NCBI GenBank assembly: GCA_030035585.1
Contig: CM057464.1
Coordinates: 26,801,465 to 26,865,464 of the forward strand
Direction: 5' to 3'
Length of the DNA: 64,000 nucleotides
Source: Dugong dugon
Taxonomy: Eukaryota > Chordata > Mammalia > Sirenia > Dugongidae
Shown: positions 42,880 to 55,397 of the stretch, piece after piece
Position numbering within the stretch: position 1 is the stretch's first letter
Layout of the letters: each line of letters begins with the position of its first letter
Notes under the pieces: generated by a model
What the model was told of the DNA's origin: nothing
Database searches by the model: none
The model's input: the letters and a program-made list of their open reading frames with translations, nothing else
Translations under genes and position numbers: made by a program

Positions 42880-44189
42880 TCAGGGAGCTATAGGCTCCTA
42901 AAAACTTTGTGCAGAAATTGTGTTGTCTCCCTCAGGGACTTGCTATTTCATCTATCAGACAGAGGACAGACTTGGACAGCATTTTCCTGAAGTTAGGGAA
43001 TGGGGTCTTCTGGTAACCAAAAAAAAATCAATGCAAAGTCAACATATGCATCATATATGTTGGTTTTCCAAGGAATAAAAGACTTCAAAGTTATTATTGC
43101 AAACATCAGGGCTCCTGGCCCAATGTTATAAACTTAGAAACTAAGATTCCTACTATGATATGCTCTGATAGTTGGCTTTTAAAATAAATTCCAGCTATCA
43201 ATTTGTTTACTTGTCACATGGCCTTTCATATAAGATGAATATAAATAAAATGGTCACAGGAGTTGACTGTGTTTATGAAGCCAAGAAATGGCAGATTCAA
43301 TCAATCGTCATTCCTTGACTATATCTTTCAAATTATATGGAGAATTTTTTTAAGCAACCTAGAAGACTACGCACAATCCAATAAAGACTAGGAAAGATCC
43401 AAAAACGTGATGAACCCTCAATTATGTGGCTTAAGAGGGGAACATCAATAATCAACTACTGTACATCCTTTTTAGCTCAACAATTGGTCAGCAGAGACCT
43501 TGTAAAATGCTTCTGTAGCACTAGTCACAATCTGACTTAGTCCTTAGAAACCAGTTCTGTCTCAAATTGGCTTGCACTAAAATGGAGTGGTACCTTTTTG
43601 CTGACCCAGCAACCTACAAAAATGGAATGGCAAGGACAATAGTGACAGAGGCTCCTCTGGTTTCTGATGGAGTTAATTTGAATTAATCCAAGAGTGAGGT
43701 CAATCCCTGTTTCCAAGTGATCTTTTGAATAGAGCTATAATCAACAGTTATCAGGCCTAGAACTTTCCCCTTCTCTTTAATTTTCTCTGGAAAAATATCT
43801 ACTATGTTGCTGGTTTGGATTTTACTTCCCTTTTCTCCCATTGAGCTTTGAAAGCCATTGCCAAACTCATGGAAAATTGGGAGGTGAAATCGTTAAAAAT
43901 TAATAAGATTGTCCAGATTCAAAAGTGATGATTTTTAAGACAGAATCTAATAAAATTACACTGGATAAAAATACCTTTGAAAATTATATGAAAATAATGA
44001 AGATCAGGGAAAATAAAGTTACGAGAGCTATTAATTTCCATGTAGATTAGTCATAACAACAGCTAATATTTATTCAGCTCTTACTAATATAACTTGATAT
44101 TGTTATAGATAATAATTATTGAATTAGTATAATGCTAATTGCCTCTCCCATCATTTGTCTGTCGGTTTGTTGTACTGTGGTGGCTTGGG

Positions 44190-44540
44190 TGTTGTTATAA
44201 CGCTGGAAGCTATGCCACCAGTATTTCAAATATCAGCAGAGTCACCACCCAAGGTGGGCAGGTTTCAGTAGAGTTTCCAGACTAAGACAAACTAGGAGGA
44301 AAGGCCTGGCAATCTACTTCCAAAAATTAGCTAATGAAAGCTCTACGGATCACAACAAATACTGTCCAATATAGTGCACAAAGATGACCCCCTAGTGTGG
44401 AAGGCACTCAAAATACACAGTGGCCTCAACAATGGATTCCATACCAACAATTGTGAAGATGGTGCAGGACAGGGCAATGTTTCTTTCTGTTGTACTTAGG
44501 GTTGCCAGGTGTTGGAGCTGACTCAAGGGCAACAACAATT
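44190..44540 (+). repeat. RTE-derived/SINE composite
   Basis: Plus-strand version of the 17797 family: GGAAGCTATGCCACCAGTAT, CCTGGCAATCTACTTCC, ACAATTGTGAAGATGGTGCA, then CTGACTCAAGGGCAACAACA. Confidence 0.8.
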
Positions 44541-44544
44541 GCCT

Positions 44545-44735
44545 CTCACAGATTATCTTCTACAATCTTCATGACAACTTTATGGAGGTAGAATCTATGG
44601 TTAGTCCCATCTTCCAGATGAGGAAACTGAGGTTTGGAGAGCTTAAATACTTTGTCCAAGGTCGCATAGCTGGTGAGTGGTAAAGCCAAAACTAGGACCC
44701 AAGGTGGTCAGAACCTGAGTTCTTAGCCTGCGTTT
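44545..44735 (-). repeat. MIR
   Basis: TCATGACAACTTTATGGAGG, CCAGATGAGGAAACTGAGG, CAAGGTCGCATAGCTGGTG are the reversed MIR core. Confidence 0.85.
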
Positions 44736-45164
44736 TCATTTGCTTTTTACCTGTTACTTTCCTTAATTTTCAATTTTTATACAACATGCAGATAATTTTA
44801 TAATCAGAAAACAAAAATTTTAAAACTATGAGTTCTAAAACAATATAGGTTAATTTCTGCCTATATGTAAGTTAATTTCTGTTAACAAGCATGTTTATCT
44901 CTTAGAAGCTCTCTTTTGCAATGGCTCCTTTTATGTTATTATTTCAGGCAGGATTATCCACTAAAACGGCTCAGCCATGCATTGAGCTGCTGATTCCATT
45001 TATGAAATTTCCTCTCAGGTGCTAATTGTTCTTATGCTCAGAAACTTACTCTAAGATTACAGTAGCTTTGTCCTAATAAAATAATAAAGATTATAATTTT
45101 TGACACTCTGTAAAGATTACAGCCAAGAAAACCCAGGGACTGTGCTACACGTCTATGTTATTCC

Positions 45165-45320
45165 TAGTCATCAGATAACCTTGGAAAATAGCTATTATTG
45201 TACCCATTTTATGGATGAGGCGACAGGCATCAGATATATCTGACACACAGCTTGCAAATGGCTGAACTGAGATTAAAGCTCAGATCTGTAAGACTCCAAA
45301 GCACTGTCCATCATCTTGTA
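45165..45320 (-). repeat. MIR fragment
   Basis: AATAGCTATTATTGTACCCA, TTTTATGGATGAGGCGA and TCTGTAAGACTCCAAAGC fit a diverged reversed MIR. Confidence 0.6.
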
Positions 45321-45636
45321 CTTTCTCATCTGCAAAAAAGCTTCCAATCTCTTTTTTTTTCAAAAGAGAAAGAGGAAAAGAATAAAAATGAGGGTACAAA
45401 AGAGGAGGAGAAGCAGCAACCACCACCACCGTGGCAGCCCCTCTTGAAACCACTGTCCCAAATTCTGTGCCTCTGATGGCTTCCATTTCAAGCACAGCCA
45501 ATCCTTCAGGCCCGCCTGATGCGTCCTACAGCCTGGCAAAGATGTGGGATGCCAGGCAAGCTCTTAGCAACAAATGAGACCTCAGACCCAGGAAAATTTT
45601 ATTTTCTACAAGTTTGGGATAAAATTAAAGGCAAAA

Positions 45637-45829
45637 AAAGAAAGTTGTCAAGTCGATTCTGACTCAGTGACCCCATGTGTATCAGAGTATGCTTCATAGG
45701 GTTTTCAATGGCAGATTTTTCCAGAAATACATTACCAGGCCTTTCTTCTGAGGTGCTTCTGGGTAGACTCAAACCGCCAACCTTTCTGGTTGGGGCCCTT
45801 AACTATTTGCAGCACTCAGGGACTCCTAA
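45637..45829 (-). repeat. AfroSINE, longer subtype
   Basis: GTTGTCAAGTCGATTCTGAC start, GCAGCACTCAGGGACTCC end. Confidence 0.88.
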
Positions 45830-46135
45830 GGGAATAGCAAAAGAAGGAAAGAGGAAGATGTGTTTGATGACTGACTGCTCACTTCTGCTGCGCATCCACA
45901 CACGCAGACTTTAGGGAGGACAGCCTGGGGGAAGCAGGAGGCCAGGCCCTCTGGCTGGCAATCTGTAAGGTTCTGGAGCACCACGCTCTACACTTAGGCA
46001 GGGAGTAGCCCTACCTCTTCTCCACAGAGGAAGCCACAAGTTCTGAAAAATAGGATCACCACACCATTTATGATAGAGTGACAGTTATTTGCATGTGGGA
46101 ATGATATAAATTTCGGGGGGCCAAAGGGTGGAATG

Positions 46136-46548
46136 TTATGGGTTGAATTGTGTCCCCCAAAGTAAGTGTTGGAAAACTAACTCTTGTGCCCATGGATGAA
46201 ATCTCATTTGAGAACAGGATTTTCTTTGTTATGTTAATTAGGGTATACCCTAAACCTAATCACTTCTGAGATACATAAAGAGCAGCATAGACACAGAGAG
46301 AAGCAAGCACACATGAGGGAAGACAAACTCTATCTGATGACTATAGAGGCAGATGAATCTACAAGCCCAGGAACTCCAAGGATTGCAGGCTACTAGAAGC
46401 TGAAATAGACAGAGAAGGACCTCCCCCTAGAGCCACACACTGAATTCGGACTTTTAGCCTCCTGAACTGTGAGAAAAATAAATTTCTGTTCTTTAAAGCC
46501 ACCCACTGTGTCATTTCTGTTACAGCAACACTAAGGAACTAAGATAGC
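46136..46548 (+). repeat. MLT1-like LTR
   Basis: TTATGGGTTGAATTGTGTCC start, CTCATTTGAGAACAGG, GAGAAAAATAAATTTCTG and CAACACTAAGGAACTAAGAT end. Confidence 0.85.
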
Positions 46549-47233
46549 ATTCATTCTATCAAGAGGAAATGAAAACTCCAGTTTGGCAAGGCCTTCAGCT
46601 GTGCGACTTTAATGTCCCATACATGATTCCTCAGTTTTTATTACAGAAGTTATTCTGGCATTAAATAGATAATGAGTAAAATGGGATTTTCCTTCAGCAA
46701 TCAATGTAAAAAGCAAGAGCACATCAACATCGATCCATCATTCTGGCTATGCAAATGCCCGTAAAATCTCCAACACAAGCAATATGTGGAGGAGAAAAAG
46801 AAGAGGCAAGGGAGCCATTTGGATGGGAATGACAAAAGTTAGAAGTCCAGGAAGACATAGCAGTCATACTAATTAGAATCCAGAAAAAACCTCATCCATG
46901 CCCACTCAATCACAGCATATGAACTCTCTGGAGATGTATGCCAAAATTGGTGTCTGGGCCTTTTTCTGTTGCAAGCCTCCAGGATTTTAATCAGATAGTC
47001 AAAGGAGTCCTGTGAATTACTACTCTAATTTTTTTGGCATCTGGACCAATCAAGACATAATCATTGTGTCCCAAACAAACCTTAAAAACATCCCTAAGGA
47101 TATGAGATTATTAAACTCAGTGTCTACTTTGTCCCATAGAAAAGAAGTTGGAAATTATCTGCTTAACTGAATCATGCAGCCAGTCAATATAGTTCACAAA
47201 GATGTCAAAAGGATTTCTTTTTGAAACACTATT

Positions 47234-47462
47234 TACTGTTGTTGTTAGGTGCTGTCAAGTTGGCTACGACTCATAGTGACCCTGTGGACAACAGAACAAG
47301 ACACTGCCTGGTCCTGCGCCATCCTCACAATCGTGGCTATGCTTGAGTCCACTGTTGCAGCCAGTGTCAATCCATCTCGTTGATGGTATTCCTCTTTTTC
47401 GATGACCCTCTACTTTACCAAGCATGATGTCCTTCTCCAGGGAGCGATCTCTCCTATCTACT
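47234..47462 (-). repeat. RTE-type LINE 3' end
   Basis: GTTGTTGTTAGGTGCTGTCA start (tail side), GACAACAGAACAAGACACTG, CGATGACCCTCTACTTTACC, TCCTTCTCCAGGGAGCGATC end. It is the reverse of the 15100-15345 region. Confidence 0.85.
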
Positions 47463-47463
47463 C

Positions 47464-47581
47464 CTGGGTGGTGCAAATGGTTTTCGCTCATCTACTAACC
47501 AAGAGGTTGGTGGTTTGAACCTACCCAGTGGCACCATGGAAGAAAAGCCTGGTGATCTGTTTCCATAAAGATTACAGCCAA
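47464..47581 (+). repeat. AfroSINE, left part, split by full-length L1
   Basis: CTGGGTGGTGCAAATGG to TTCCATAAAGATTACAGCC. The sequence resumes after the L1 at 55398 with the duplicated AAAGATTACAGCCAA. Confidence 0.9.
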
Positions 47582-47590
47582 GAGGACACG

Positions 47591-49012
47591 GGGCCAAGAT
47601 GATGGAGTAGTCAGACACTTCTGGTGGACCCTCTTACAACAAAGACCCGAAAAAACAAGTGATTTGATTATATATGGCAATCGGGGAGCCCTGAACATCA
47701 AAGGCAGAGTTGAGGAACTGAACAGAGTGGCAGGGGGAGGGAGAGATGGTTTGGAATCAGCGAGGAGTTGCCAGATCTGACCTGGAGAGAGCCTGAGCCC
47801 TTCAGGCCTGAGCAGCTCAGGAGTGAGAGGTGAGGCAGGCAAGCAGCTGTGCTCTGGAGACGCGTTTTCCGCACCAGGGAAGACCCCAGTGCCAGAGACT
47901 CTACACAGCCACCCAGATCCAGTGAGAAGCAGCCCTCGATCCAGCAAAAGGTAAGTAATTGCATATGGCTTACCGCGCGGATCAAAAACACCCCCCTTAG
48001 GGAGAAACCTTTCTCCCATTTGCCTCCCTGCTCCCTGCTCTGCACTGGGTCCTGGACCTGCTTCAGCAATTGCCGAGTCCCCTGGGCCAGAAGTAGGATC
48101 TGTCACATGCCGGGAGCCATTCTCCCTGCCTTGGAGAGTGAAAAAATTAACAAACAGGGAAAAAATAAACTGCCAGTTCCCCTAAGCCAGGAACCCAGGG
48201 TAAGCACAGCTCCTTTGCCTAGTCACAGGCATAAGGGATCCACAGACTTTGATGCCTTTCCCCTCGCATAGACTTGTGTGGGCCCATCTCAACAGCGTAG
48301 GCCCTCATTACCGCAGTACAACAGGGTATATACCAGAACTCTAATTTCAAGTGTTTCAGCAGTGAAGTGGCAGGTTCTTGATATTTGACACTGCTCTGCC
48401 CATTAAGTAGGGTCTTCACCTACCCACATCAGGTGACTGAGGACTGGTGGCTCCACCCATGCCACCTAGCCACCTGTGATCGGGGTCCATGAATAAGAGG
48501 TGTCCCCCAGTCCTTACAGCTAACAGCATTAGGTGCTCATAGTCCAGCTGCAAAACCCTCCCACCTATGCGCTCTAGGGAACAGGGACACACCTTCCTCC
48601 TGGACACTTGGGGGTGTCTGTCAGCCCCCTGCCTTGCTCAGAGTGTGTCCCCCTGCTGCAGCCAGATGCCTGTGCCTACACCAATCACCCATGCCTGTCT
48701 AGGACTGTAAGTGAGAGCCTACACCACACACTTGGTGGCTATCTACCTGGGCACCTGAGCTGAATCCATACAGGAGAATGAGCGGACTCCTGAGCTCACA
48801 TACCTAGTAATAGATCTAACCACCTGGTGACAGGACATTAGAGCTTTAAAGGTGCCAATAATCAAACTAGCTCATAAAAGCAGCCTATTTGGGCATATCA
48901 AAACAAAACAAGAAACTAGGACACAGTAAGCAAACATGAAATAAATAAATATAATACCTTATTGATGGCTCAGAGACAGCAGTCAATATCAAATCACATA
49001 AAGAGGTAATCC
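47591..49012 (+). promoter_or_regulatory. L1 5' UTR (promoter region)
   Basis: About 1.4 kb, GC-rich for the first 1.1 kb, ending before the ORF1 start codon. It carries the ACAAAGACCCGAAAAAACAA block near the start. An antisense open frame of 203 codons (48106 down to 47495) starts in it and runs out through the L1 5' end. Confidence 0.8.
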
Positions 49013-49957
49013 ATGATGGCTTCAGCAAGCTCACAAAATAAAGAATCAAGAAATTTTCAAGGGGAGGAAAATTTTTTGGAATTACCAGAGGCAGAATACA
49101 AAAGATTAATATACAGAACTCTTCAAGAAATTAGGAAGGAAATGAAGCAAAACGCAGAACATGCAATAGAGGAAATTAAAAAGATTAGAGAAGAGCATAA
49201 GGACAAATTTAACAGGCTGTAAGAATCCATACAGAGGCAGCTATCGGAAATCCAGAAGATTAACAATAAAATGTCAGAATTAGACAACTCAATAGAAAGT
49301 CATAGGAGCAGAATTCAGGCAATGGAAGTCAGAATTAGTGAGATTGAAGATAAAGCACTTCACACCAACATATTTGAGGAAAAACCAGATAAAAGGATTT
49401 TAAAAAATGAAGAAACTCTAAGAATTATGTGGGACTCTATCAAGAGGAATAACCTATGAGTGATTGAGGTACCAGAACAGTGGGGGATAACAGAAAATAC
49501 AAGAGAACTGTTGAAGATTTGTTGGCAGAAGTCTTCCCTGATATCTTGAAAGATGACAAGATATCTATCCAAGGTGCTCATCGAACCCCACATAAGGTAG
49601 ATCCCAAAAGAAAGTCACCAAGACATATTATAATCAAACTTGCCAAAACCAAAGACAGAGAGAATTTTAAGAGTGGCTAGGGATAAAAGAAAAGTCATCT
49701 ACAAAGGAGAGTCAATAAGAATAAGCTCAGACTACTCAGCAGAAACCATGCAGGCAAGAAGACAATGGGATGACTCAAATGAAGCCTTGAAGGAAAAATA
49801 CTGCCAGCCAAGAATTCTATATCCAGCAAAACTGTCTGTCATATATGATGGCGAAATTAGGACATTTCAAGATAAACAGAAGCTTAGGGAATTTACAAAA
49901 ACCAAACCAAAATTACAAAAACTACTAAAGGGAGTCCTCAGGTTAGAAAATAAGTAA
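49013..49957 (+). pseudogene. L1 ORF1 (RNA-binding protein), broken
   Basis: L1 ORF1p is a trimeric coiled-coil RNA chaperone that coats L1 RNA. Here 945 bases would give about 314 residues. The coiled-coil part is visible (QEIRKEMKQNAEHAIEEIKK), as is the RNA-binding part (VFPDILKDDKISIQGAHRTP, then YSAETMQARRQWDDSNEALK, RILYPAKLSV). Breaks: a TAA at 49220-49222 and a TGA at 49457-49459, both one C-to-T change from sense codons, plus a frameshift near 49480 that is reversed near 49650. The start is the first of two adjacent ATGs. Confidence 0.9.
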
Positions 49958-50404
49958 CATCAGATAATAACCCAAGACTAGAACACAGGACAGAGCAACC
50001 AGATATCAACCCAGATAGAGAAGTCACAAAAGTAAATCAAAGCTAAAACACTGCAAATATAGAAACAGATGTCAATATGAAAAAATGACAACATTCAAAC
50101 AAAAAAGAGGGACTTAAAAAATGTAGACATAGATTTTTCATATGGAGAGGAAGTCAAGGCGATAAAAAGAAATAAAAGACTGTTATAAACTTAGAAAAAT
50201 AGGTGTAAATATTAAGGTAACCACAAAGGAAACTAACAATCCTACGAGTCAAAATAAAAAACAAGAAAAATATAGAGACTCAGCAAACACAAAATCAACA
50301 ACAGTGAAAAAGATGAAAAGAAAATACATAAAGAAAAACGACTCAGCACAGAAAATTAAGTGGAACAAAGAAACTATGAACAACACACTAAAAAAGACAT
50401 CAAA

Positions 50405-53400
50405 ATGACAGCACTAAACTCATACCTAGAAATAATCACACTTAATGTGAATGGACTAAAGGCACCAATAAAGAGAAAGAGAGTGGCAGATTGGATTAAA
50501 AAACATGATCTGTCTATATGCTGCCTACAAGAGACACATCTTAGACTCAAAGATACAAACAAACTAAAATTCAAAGGATGGAAAAAAATATATCAAGTAA
50601 ACAACACTCAAAACAAAGCAGGAGTGGCAATATTAATCTCTGACAAAATAGATTTTAAAGTAAAATCCATCACAAAGGATAAGGAAGGACACTATATAAT
50701 GATTAAAGGGTCAATACACCAGGAGGACATAACTATAAAAAATATTTACACACCCAAAAACGGGGCTCCAAAATACATAAAACAAACTAACAGCGCTGAA
50801 AAGAGAGATGGATAGCTCCACAACACTAGTAGAAGACTTCAACAAACCACTTTCGGTGAAAGATAGAACATCCAGAAAGAAGCTCAGCAAAGACACAGAA
50901 GAGCTAAATGCTACAAGCAACCAACGTCATGTCATAGACATACCAAACACTCCACCCAACAGCAGCCAAGTATACTTTCTTTTCCAATGCACATGGAACA
51001 TCCTCCAGAATAGACCACATAAAGCAAGCCTTAACAAAATCCAAAGCATCAAAACATTGCAAAGCATCTTTTCTGAACTTAAAGCCATAAAAGTAGAAAT
51101 CAACAACAGAAAAGCAAGGGAAAAAAATCAAACACATGGAAACTGAACAACACCTTGCTCAAAAACTACTGGGTTATAGAAGAAATTACGGATGGAATAA
51201 AGAAATTCATAATCAAAAGAGAATGAAAACACATCCTACCAGGACCTTTGGGACATAGCAAAATCAGTGCTCAGAGGTCAGTTTATAGCAATAAAATTTA
51301 TCGCAATAAATGCACACATTCAAAATGAAGAAAGGGCCATAATCAAAACATTGATCCTACAACTGGAACAAGTAGAAAGAAAGCAAAAAAAGAAACCCAC
51401 AGGTGCCAGAAGAAAGGAAATCATAACAATTAGAGCAGAATTAAATGAAATAGAGAATAGGAAAACAGTTGAAAGAGTTAACAAGACCAAAAGCTGGTTC
51501 TTTGAAAAGATCAAGAAAATTGATAAACCATTGGCCAAATTGACAAAAGAAAAACAGGAGAGGAAGCAGATAATCCATATAAGAAATGAGACTGGTGATA
51601 TCACAACAGACCCAACTGAAATTAAAAGAATCATAACAGAACACTATGAAAAATTATAATCTAACAAATTTGAAAACCTAGAGGAAATGGAAAAATTTCT
51701 AGAAACTCACTACCTACCTAAACTAACACAAACAGAGGTAGAACAACTAAATAAACCCATAAAAAAAGAAGAGATTGAAAAGGTAATTTAAAAACTCCCA
51801 ACAAAAAAAAAAAGCCCTGGCCCAGATGGCTTCACTAGAGAATTCTACCAAACTTTCAGAGAAGAGTTAACACCACTACTACTAAAGGTATTTCAGAGCA
51901 TAGAAAAGGATGGAATACTCCCAAAGTCATTCTATGAAGCCAGCATAACTCTGATACCAAGACCAGGTAAAGACACCACAAAAAAAAGACAATTACAGAT
52001 CAATAATCCTCATGAACATTGATGCAAAAATCATCAACAAAATTCTAGCCAATAGAATTCACCAGCATATCAAAAAAAAAAATTCACCATGATCAAGTGG
52101 GATTTATACCAGGTATGCAGGGATGTTTCTACATTAGAAAAACAATCACTGTAATCCATCACATAAATAAAAGACAAGAACCACATGATCTTATCAATCG
52201 AAGCAAAAAAGGCATTTGATAAAGTCCAACACCCATTCATGATAAAAACTCTCAACAAAATAGGAATAGAAGGGAAATTCCTCAGTATAATTAAGGACAT
52301 TTATACAAAGCCAACAGCCAACATCATCCTAAATGGAGAGACTTTGAAAGCATTCCCCTTGAGAACGGGAACCAGACAAGGATGCCCTTTATCACCACTC
52401 TTATTCAACATTGTGCTGGAGGTCCTAGCCAGAGCAATTAGGCTAGAAAAAGAAATAAAGGGCATCCAGATCAGTAAGGAAGAAGTCAAAGTACCTCTAT
52501 TTGCAGATGATATGATCTTATACACAGAAAACCCCAAAGAATCCACAAGAAAACTACTGGAACTAATAGAAGATGTCAGCAAAGTATCAGGATACAAGAT
52601 AAACATACAAAAATCAGTTGGATTCCTTTACACCAACAAACAGAACTTCAAAGAGGAAATCACCAAATCAATACTATTTACAATAGTCCCCAAGAAGATA
52701 AAATACTTAGAATAAATCTAACCAGAGACGTAAAAGATCTATACAATGAAAACTACAAGACACTACTGCAAGAAATCAAAAGAGATCTGCATAAGTGGAA
52801 AAACATACCTTGCTCATGGACAGGGAGACTCAACATTGTGAAAATGTCAATTCTGCCCAAAATGATCTACAGAAACAATGCAATCCCCATCCAAACTCCA
52901 ATGGTATTTTTTGATGAGATGGAGAAACAAATCACGAACAAATCACCAACTTCATATGGAAAGGGAAGAGGTCCCGGATAAGTAAAGCATTACTCGAGAA
53001 GAAGAACAAAGTGGGAGGCCTCACACTACCTGATTTTAGAAACTGTTACACTGCCACCATAGTCAGAACAGTCTGGTACTGATACAACAACAGATACATA
53101 GACCAATGGAACAGAATCAAGAATCCAGACGTAAATTCATCCACGTATGAGCAGCTGATATTTGACAAAGGCCCAAAGTCTGTTAATTGGGAAAAAGACA
53201 GTCTCTTTAACAAATGGTACTGGCATAACTGGATATCCATTTGAAAAAAACTGAAACAAGACCCATACCTCACACCATGCATGAAAACTAACTCAAAATG
53301 TATCAAAAACTTAAATATAAAATCAAAAACGATAAAGATCATGGAAGAAAAATTAGGGACAACGCTAGGAGCCCTAATACATGGCATAAACACAATACAA

Positions 53401-54186
53401 ACGGTAAGTAACAATGCACAAGCACCAGAAGAGAGACTAGATAACTGGGAGCTCCTAAAAATCAAACACTTATGCTCATCAAAAGACTTCACCAAAAGAG
53501 TGAAAAGACAACCTACAGACTGGGAAAAAATTTTTTGCTAAGACAAATCCAATCAGCATCTAATCTCTAAAATCTACATGATACTGCAAAACTTCAACAA
53601 CAAAAAGACAAATAACCCAACTAGAAAATGGGCAAAGGGTATGACTAGGCACTTCACCAAAGAAGACATTCAGGTGGCTAACAGACACATGAAGAAATGC
53701 TCACAATTATTAGCCATTGGAGAAATGCAGATCAAAACTACAATGAGATATCATCTCACCCCAACAAGGCTAGCATTAATTCAAAAAACACAAAATAATA
53801 AACGCTGGAGCGATTGTGGAGAGACTGGAACACTTATACACTGTTGGTCGTAATGTAAAATGGTACAACCACTTTGGAAATCCGTTTGGCGCTTCCTTAA
53901 AAAGCTAGAAATAGAAGTACCATACAATCCAGCAATCCTGCTCCTTGGAATATATCCTAGAGAAGTAAGAGCCGTCACACGAATAGATATATGCACACCC
54001 ATGTTCACTGCAGCACTGTTCACAATAGCAAAGAGATGGAAACAACCTAGGTGCCCATCAACAGACGAATGCATAAACAAATTATGGTATAGCCACACAA
54101 TGGAATACTATATACGCAACGATAAGAACGATGATGAAGTCGTGAAACATAACATGGAGGATTCTGGAGGTCATTATGCTGAGTGA
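50405..54186 (+). pseudogene. L1 ORF2 (endonuclease and reverse transcriptase), broken
   Basis: L1 ORF2p nicks target DNA and copies L1 RNA into it. The endonuclease domain starts at MTALNSYLEIITLNVNGLK (Asn of NVNG and Glu of the QETH motif present) and reads to about 50800, where the frame shifts. The reverse transcriptase is visible at 52185-52715: [16 protein letters not shown] and the catalytic FADD (about 52500). A 1-base loss near 52711 ends that frame. The C-terminal region reads at 53860-54186 (WKSVWRFLKKLEIEVPYNPA) to a TGA. There are at least three frame changes and several stops (for example 51657, 51788), so it is not functional. Confidence 0.92.
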
Positions 54187-55189
54187 ATTTAGTCAGTCAC
54201 AGAAAGACAAATATTGTATAAGAACACTATTATAAGAACTCAAGAAAAGGTTTAAACACAGAAGAAAATATTCTTTGATGGTTCCGAGGGTGGGGAGGGA
54301 GGGTGAGGGTTATTTACTAACTACATAGTAGATAAGAATTATCTTCAGTGAAGGGAAGGCCAGCACACACTACAGGGGAAGCCAGTACAACTGGACTAAA
54401 CCAAATCTAAGAAGTTTCCTGAATAAAGTCAAACACTTCGAGGGACAGAGTAGCAGGGGTGGAGTCTGGGGACCATGCTTTCAGTGGACATCTAAGTCAA
54501 TTAGCATAACAAAGCTTATTAAGAAAATGTTCTGCATCCTACTTTGGTAAGTGGCGTCTGGGGTCTTAAAAGCTTGCAAGCATCCATCAGTTGGTCCCAA
54601 CCACCTGGAGTAAAGGAGAATGAAGAACACCAAAGACACAAGGAAAGTATTAGCCCAAGAGACGGAAAGGACTGCATAAACCAGAGACTTCATCAGCCTG
54701 AGACCAGAACTAGATGGTGCCCAGCTACCACCAATGACCGCCCTGACAGGGACACAACAGAGAGTCCCGGATGGAGCAGGAGAAAGGTGGGGTGCAGAAC
54801 TCAAATTCTAATAATAAAACCAGACTTAATGGTCTGACTGAGACTGGAGGAACCCCGGAAAGCCTGGCCCCTGGATTCTCTATCAGCCCAGAACTAAAAG
54901 AATTTCCGAGGCCAACTCTTCAGACAAAGATTGGACTGGACTGTGGGACGTAAAGGGATACTTGTGAGGAGTGCGCCTCTTAGCTCAAGTAGATACAAGA
55001 GACTAAATGGGCAGCTTCTGTCCAGAGGTGAGATGGGAAGGCACAGGGGATTAGGAGCTGGTTGAATGGACATGAGAAATCAAGGGTGGAAAGGAGGAGT
55101 GTGCTGTTACAGTATGGGGAGAGCAATTAGAGTCACATAACAATGTATGTATAAATTTTTGTATCGGAAAAAATTAAAAAAAAAAAAAA
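54187..55189 (+). repeat. L1 3' UTR with shortened end
   Basis: It is collinear with 9300-10320, 38675-38950 and (reversed) 40744-41481. Unlike those, it lacks the last roughly 36 bases (the CTAACTTGAACTGTAAAC..GCACAAT block, including AATAAA) and goes from TTTTTGTATCGGAAA directly into AATTAAAAAAAA. Confidence 0.88.
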
Positions 55190-55397
55190 GAATTAACTGC
55201 TGGGAGTCTAGTATCAAAATGTCAGCCATAGGGGGGGAACCATGCTCATTAATTGTAATAGACCCATCACAAATTCCAAAAACTGCTATAACCATGCATG
55301 TAACTCTGATAAGACAAACTGTAAAGATGAGAAACACTGCATTTTTTTTTACCTCTGGATTACAGAAAACAGTCCCTTAATTAAAAAAAAAAGAAAA
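55190..55397 (+). mobile_element. 3'-transduced non-L1 segment and second A tail
   Basis: It lies between the L1 tail and the right-hand target-site duplication. It carries non-repetitive-looking sequence (GTCAGCCATAGGGGGGGAAC, TGCATGTAACTCTGATAAGA) and ends with CCTTAATTAAAAAAAAAAG and a run of A. An ATTAAA-like signal lies directly before the second tail. It is interpreted as flanking DNA from the parent L1 locus carried along by read-through transcription. Confidence 0.85.

Larger units (their letters stand above)
47582..55397 (+). mobile_element. Nearly full-length L1 with 3' transduction
   Basis: It is complete from a 5' UTR start (GGGGCCAAGATGATGGAGTA, about 47591) through ORF1, ORF2 and 3' UTR to a first A tail at about 55171-55189. 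About 185 bp of non-L1 sequence and a second A-rich tail (55381-55400) follow. The target-site duplication AAAGATTACAGCCAA (47567-47581 and 55398-55412) is perfect, 15 bp, and lies inside a SINE, so both ends are certain. Insertion at CAT/AAAG fits the L1 endonuclease preference. The element lies antisense in the last SCGN intron. ORF1 and ORF2 each carry stops and frameshifts, so it can no longer move by itself. Confidence 0.93.

Noticed and set aside
51320..52606. Minus-strand frames of about 100 codons opposite L1 ORF2
   Set aside because: A-rich L1 coding strands leave the reverse strand open by chance; the products are hydrophobic low-complexity shadows.
53046..53495. 149-codon minus-strand frame
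   Set aside because: Antisense of L1 ORF2, with no independent similarity.
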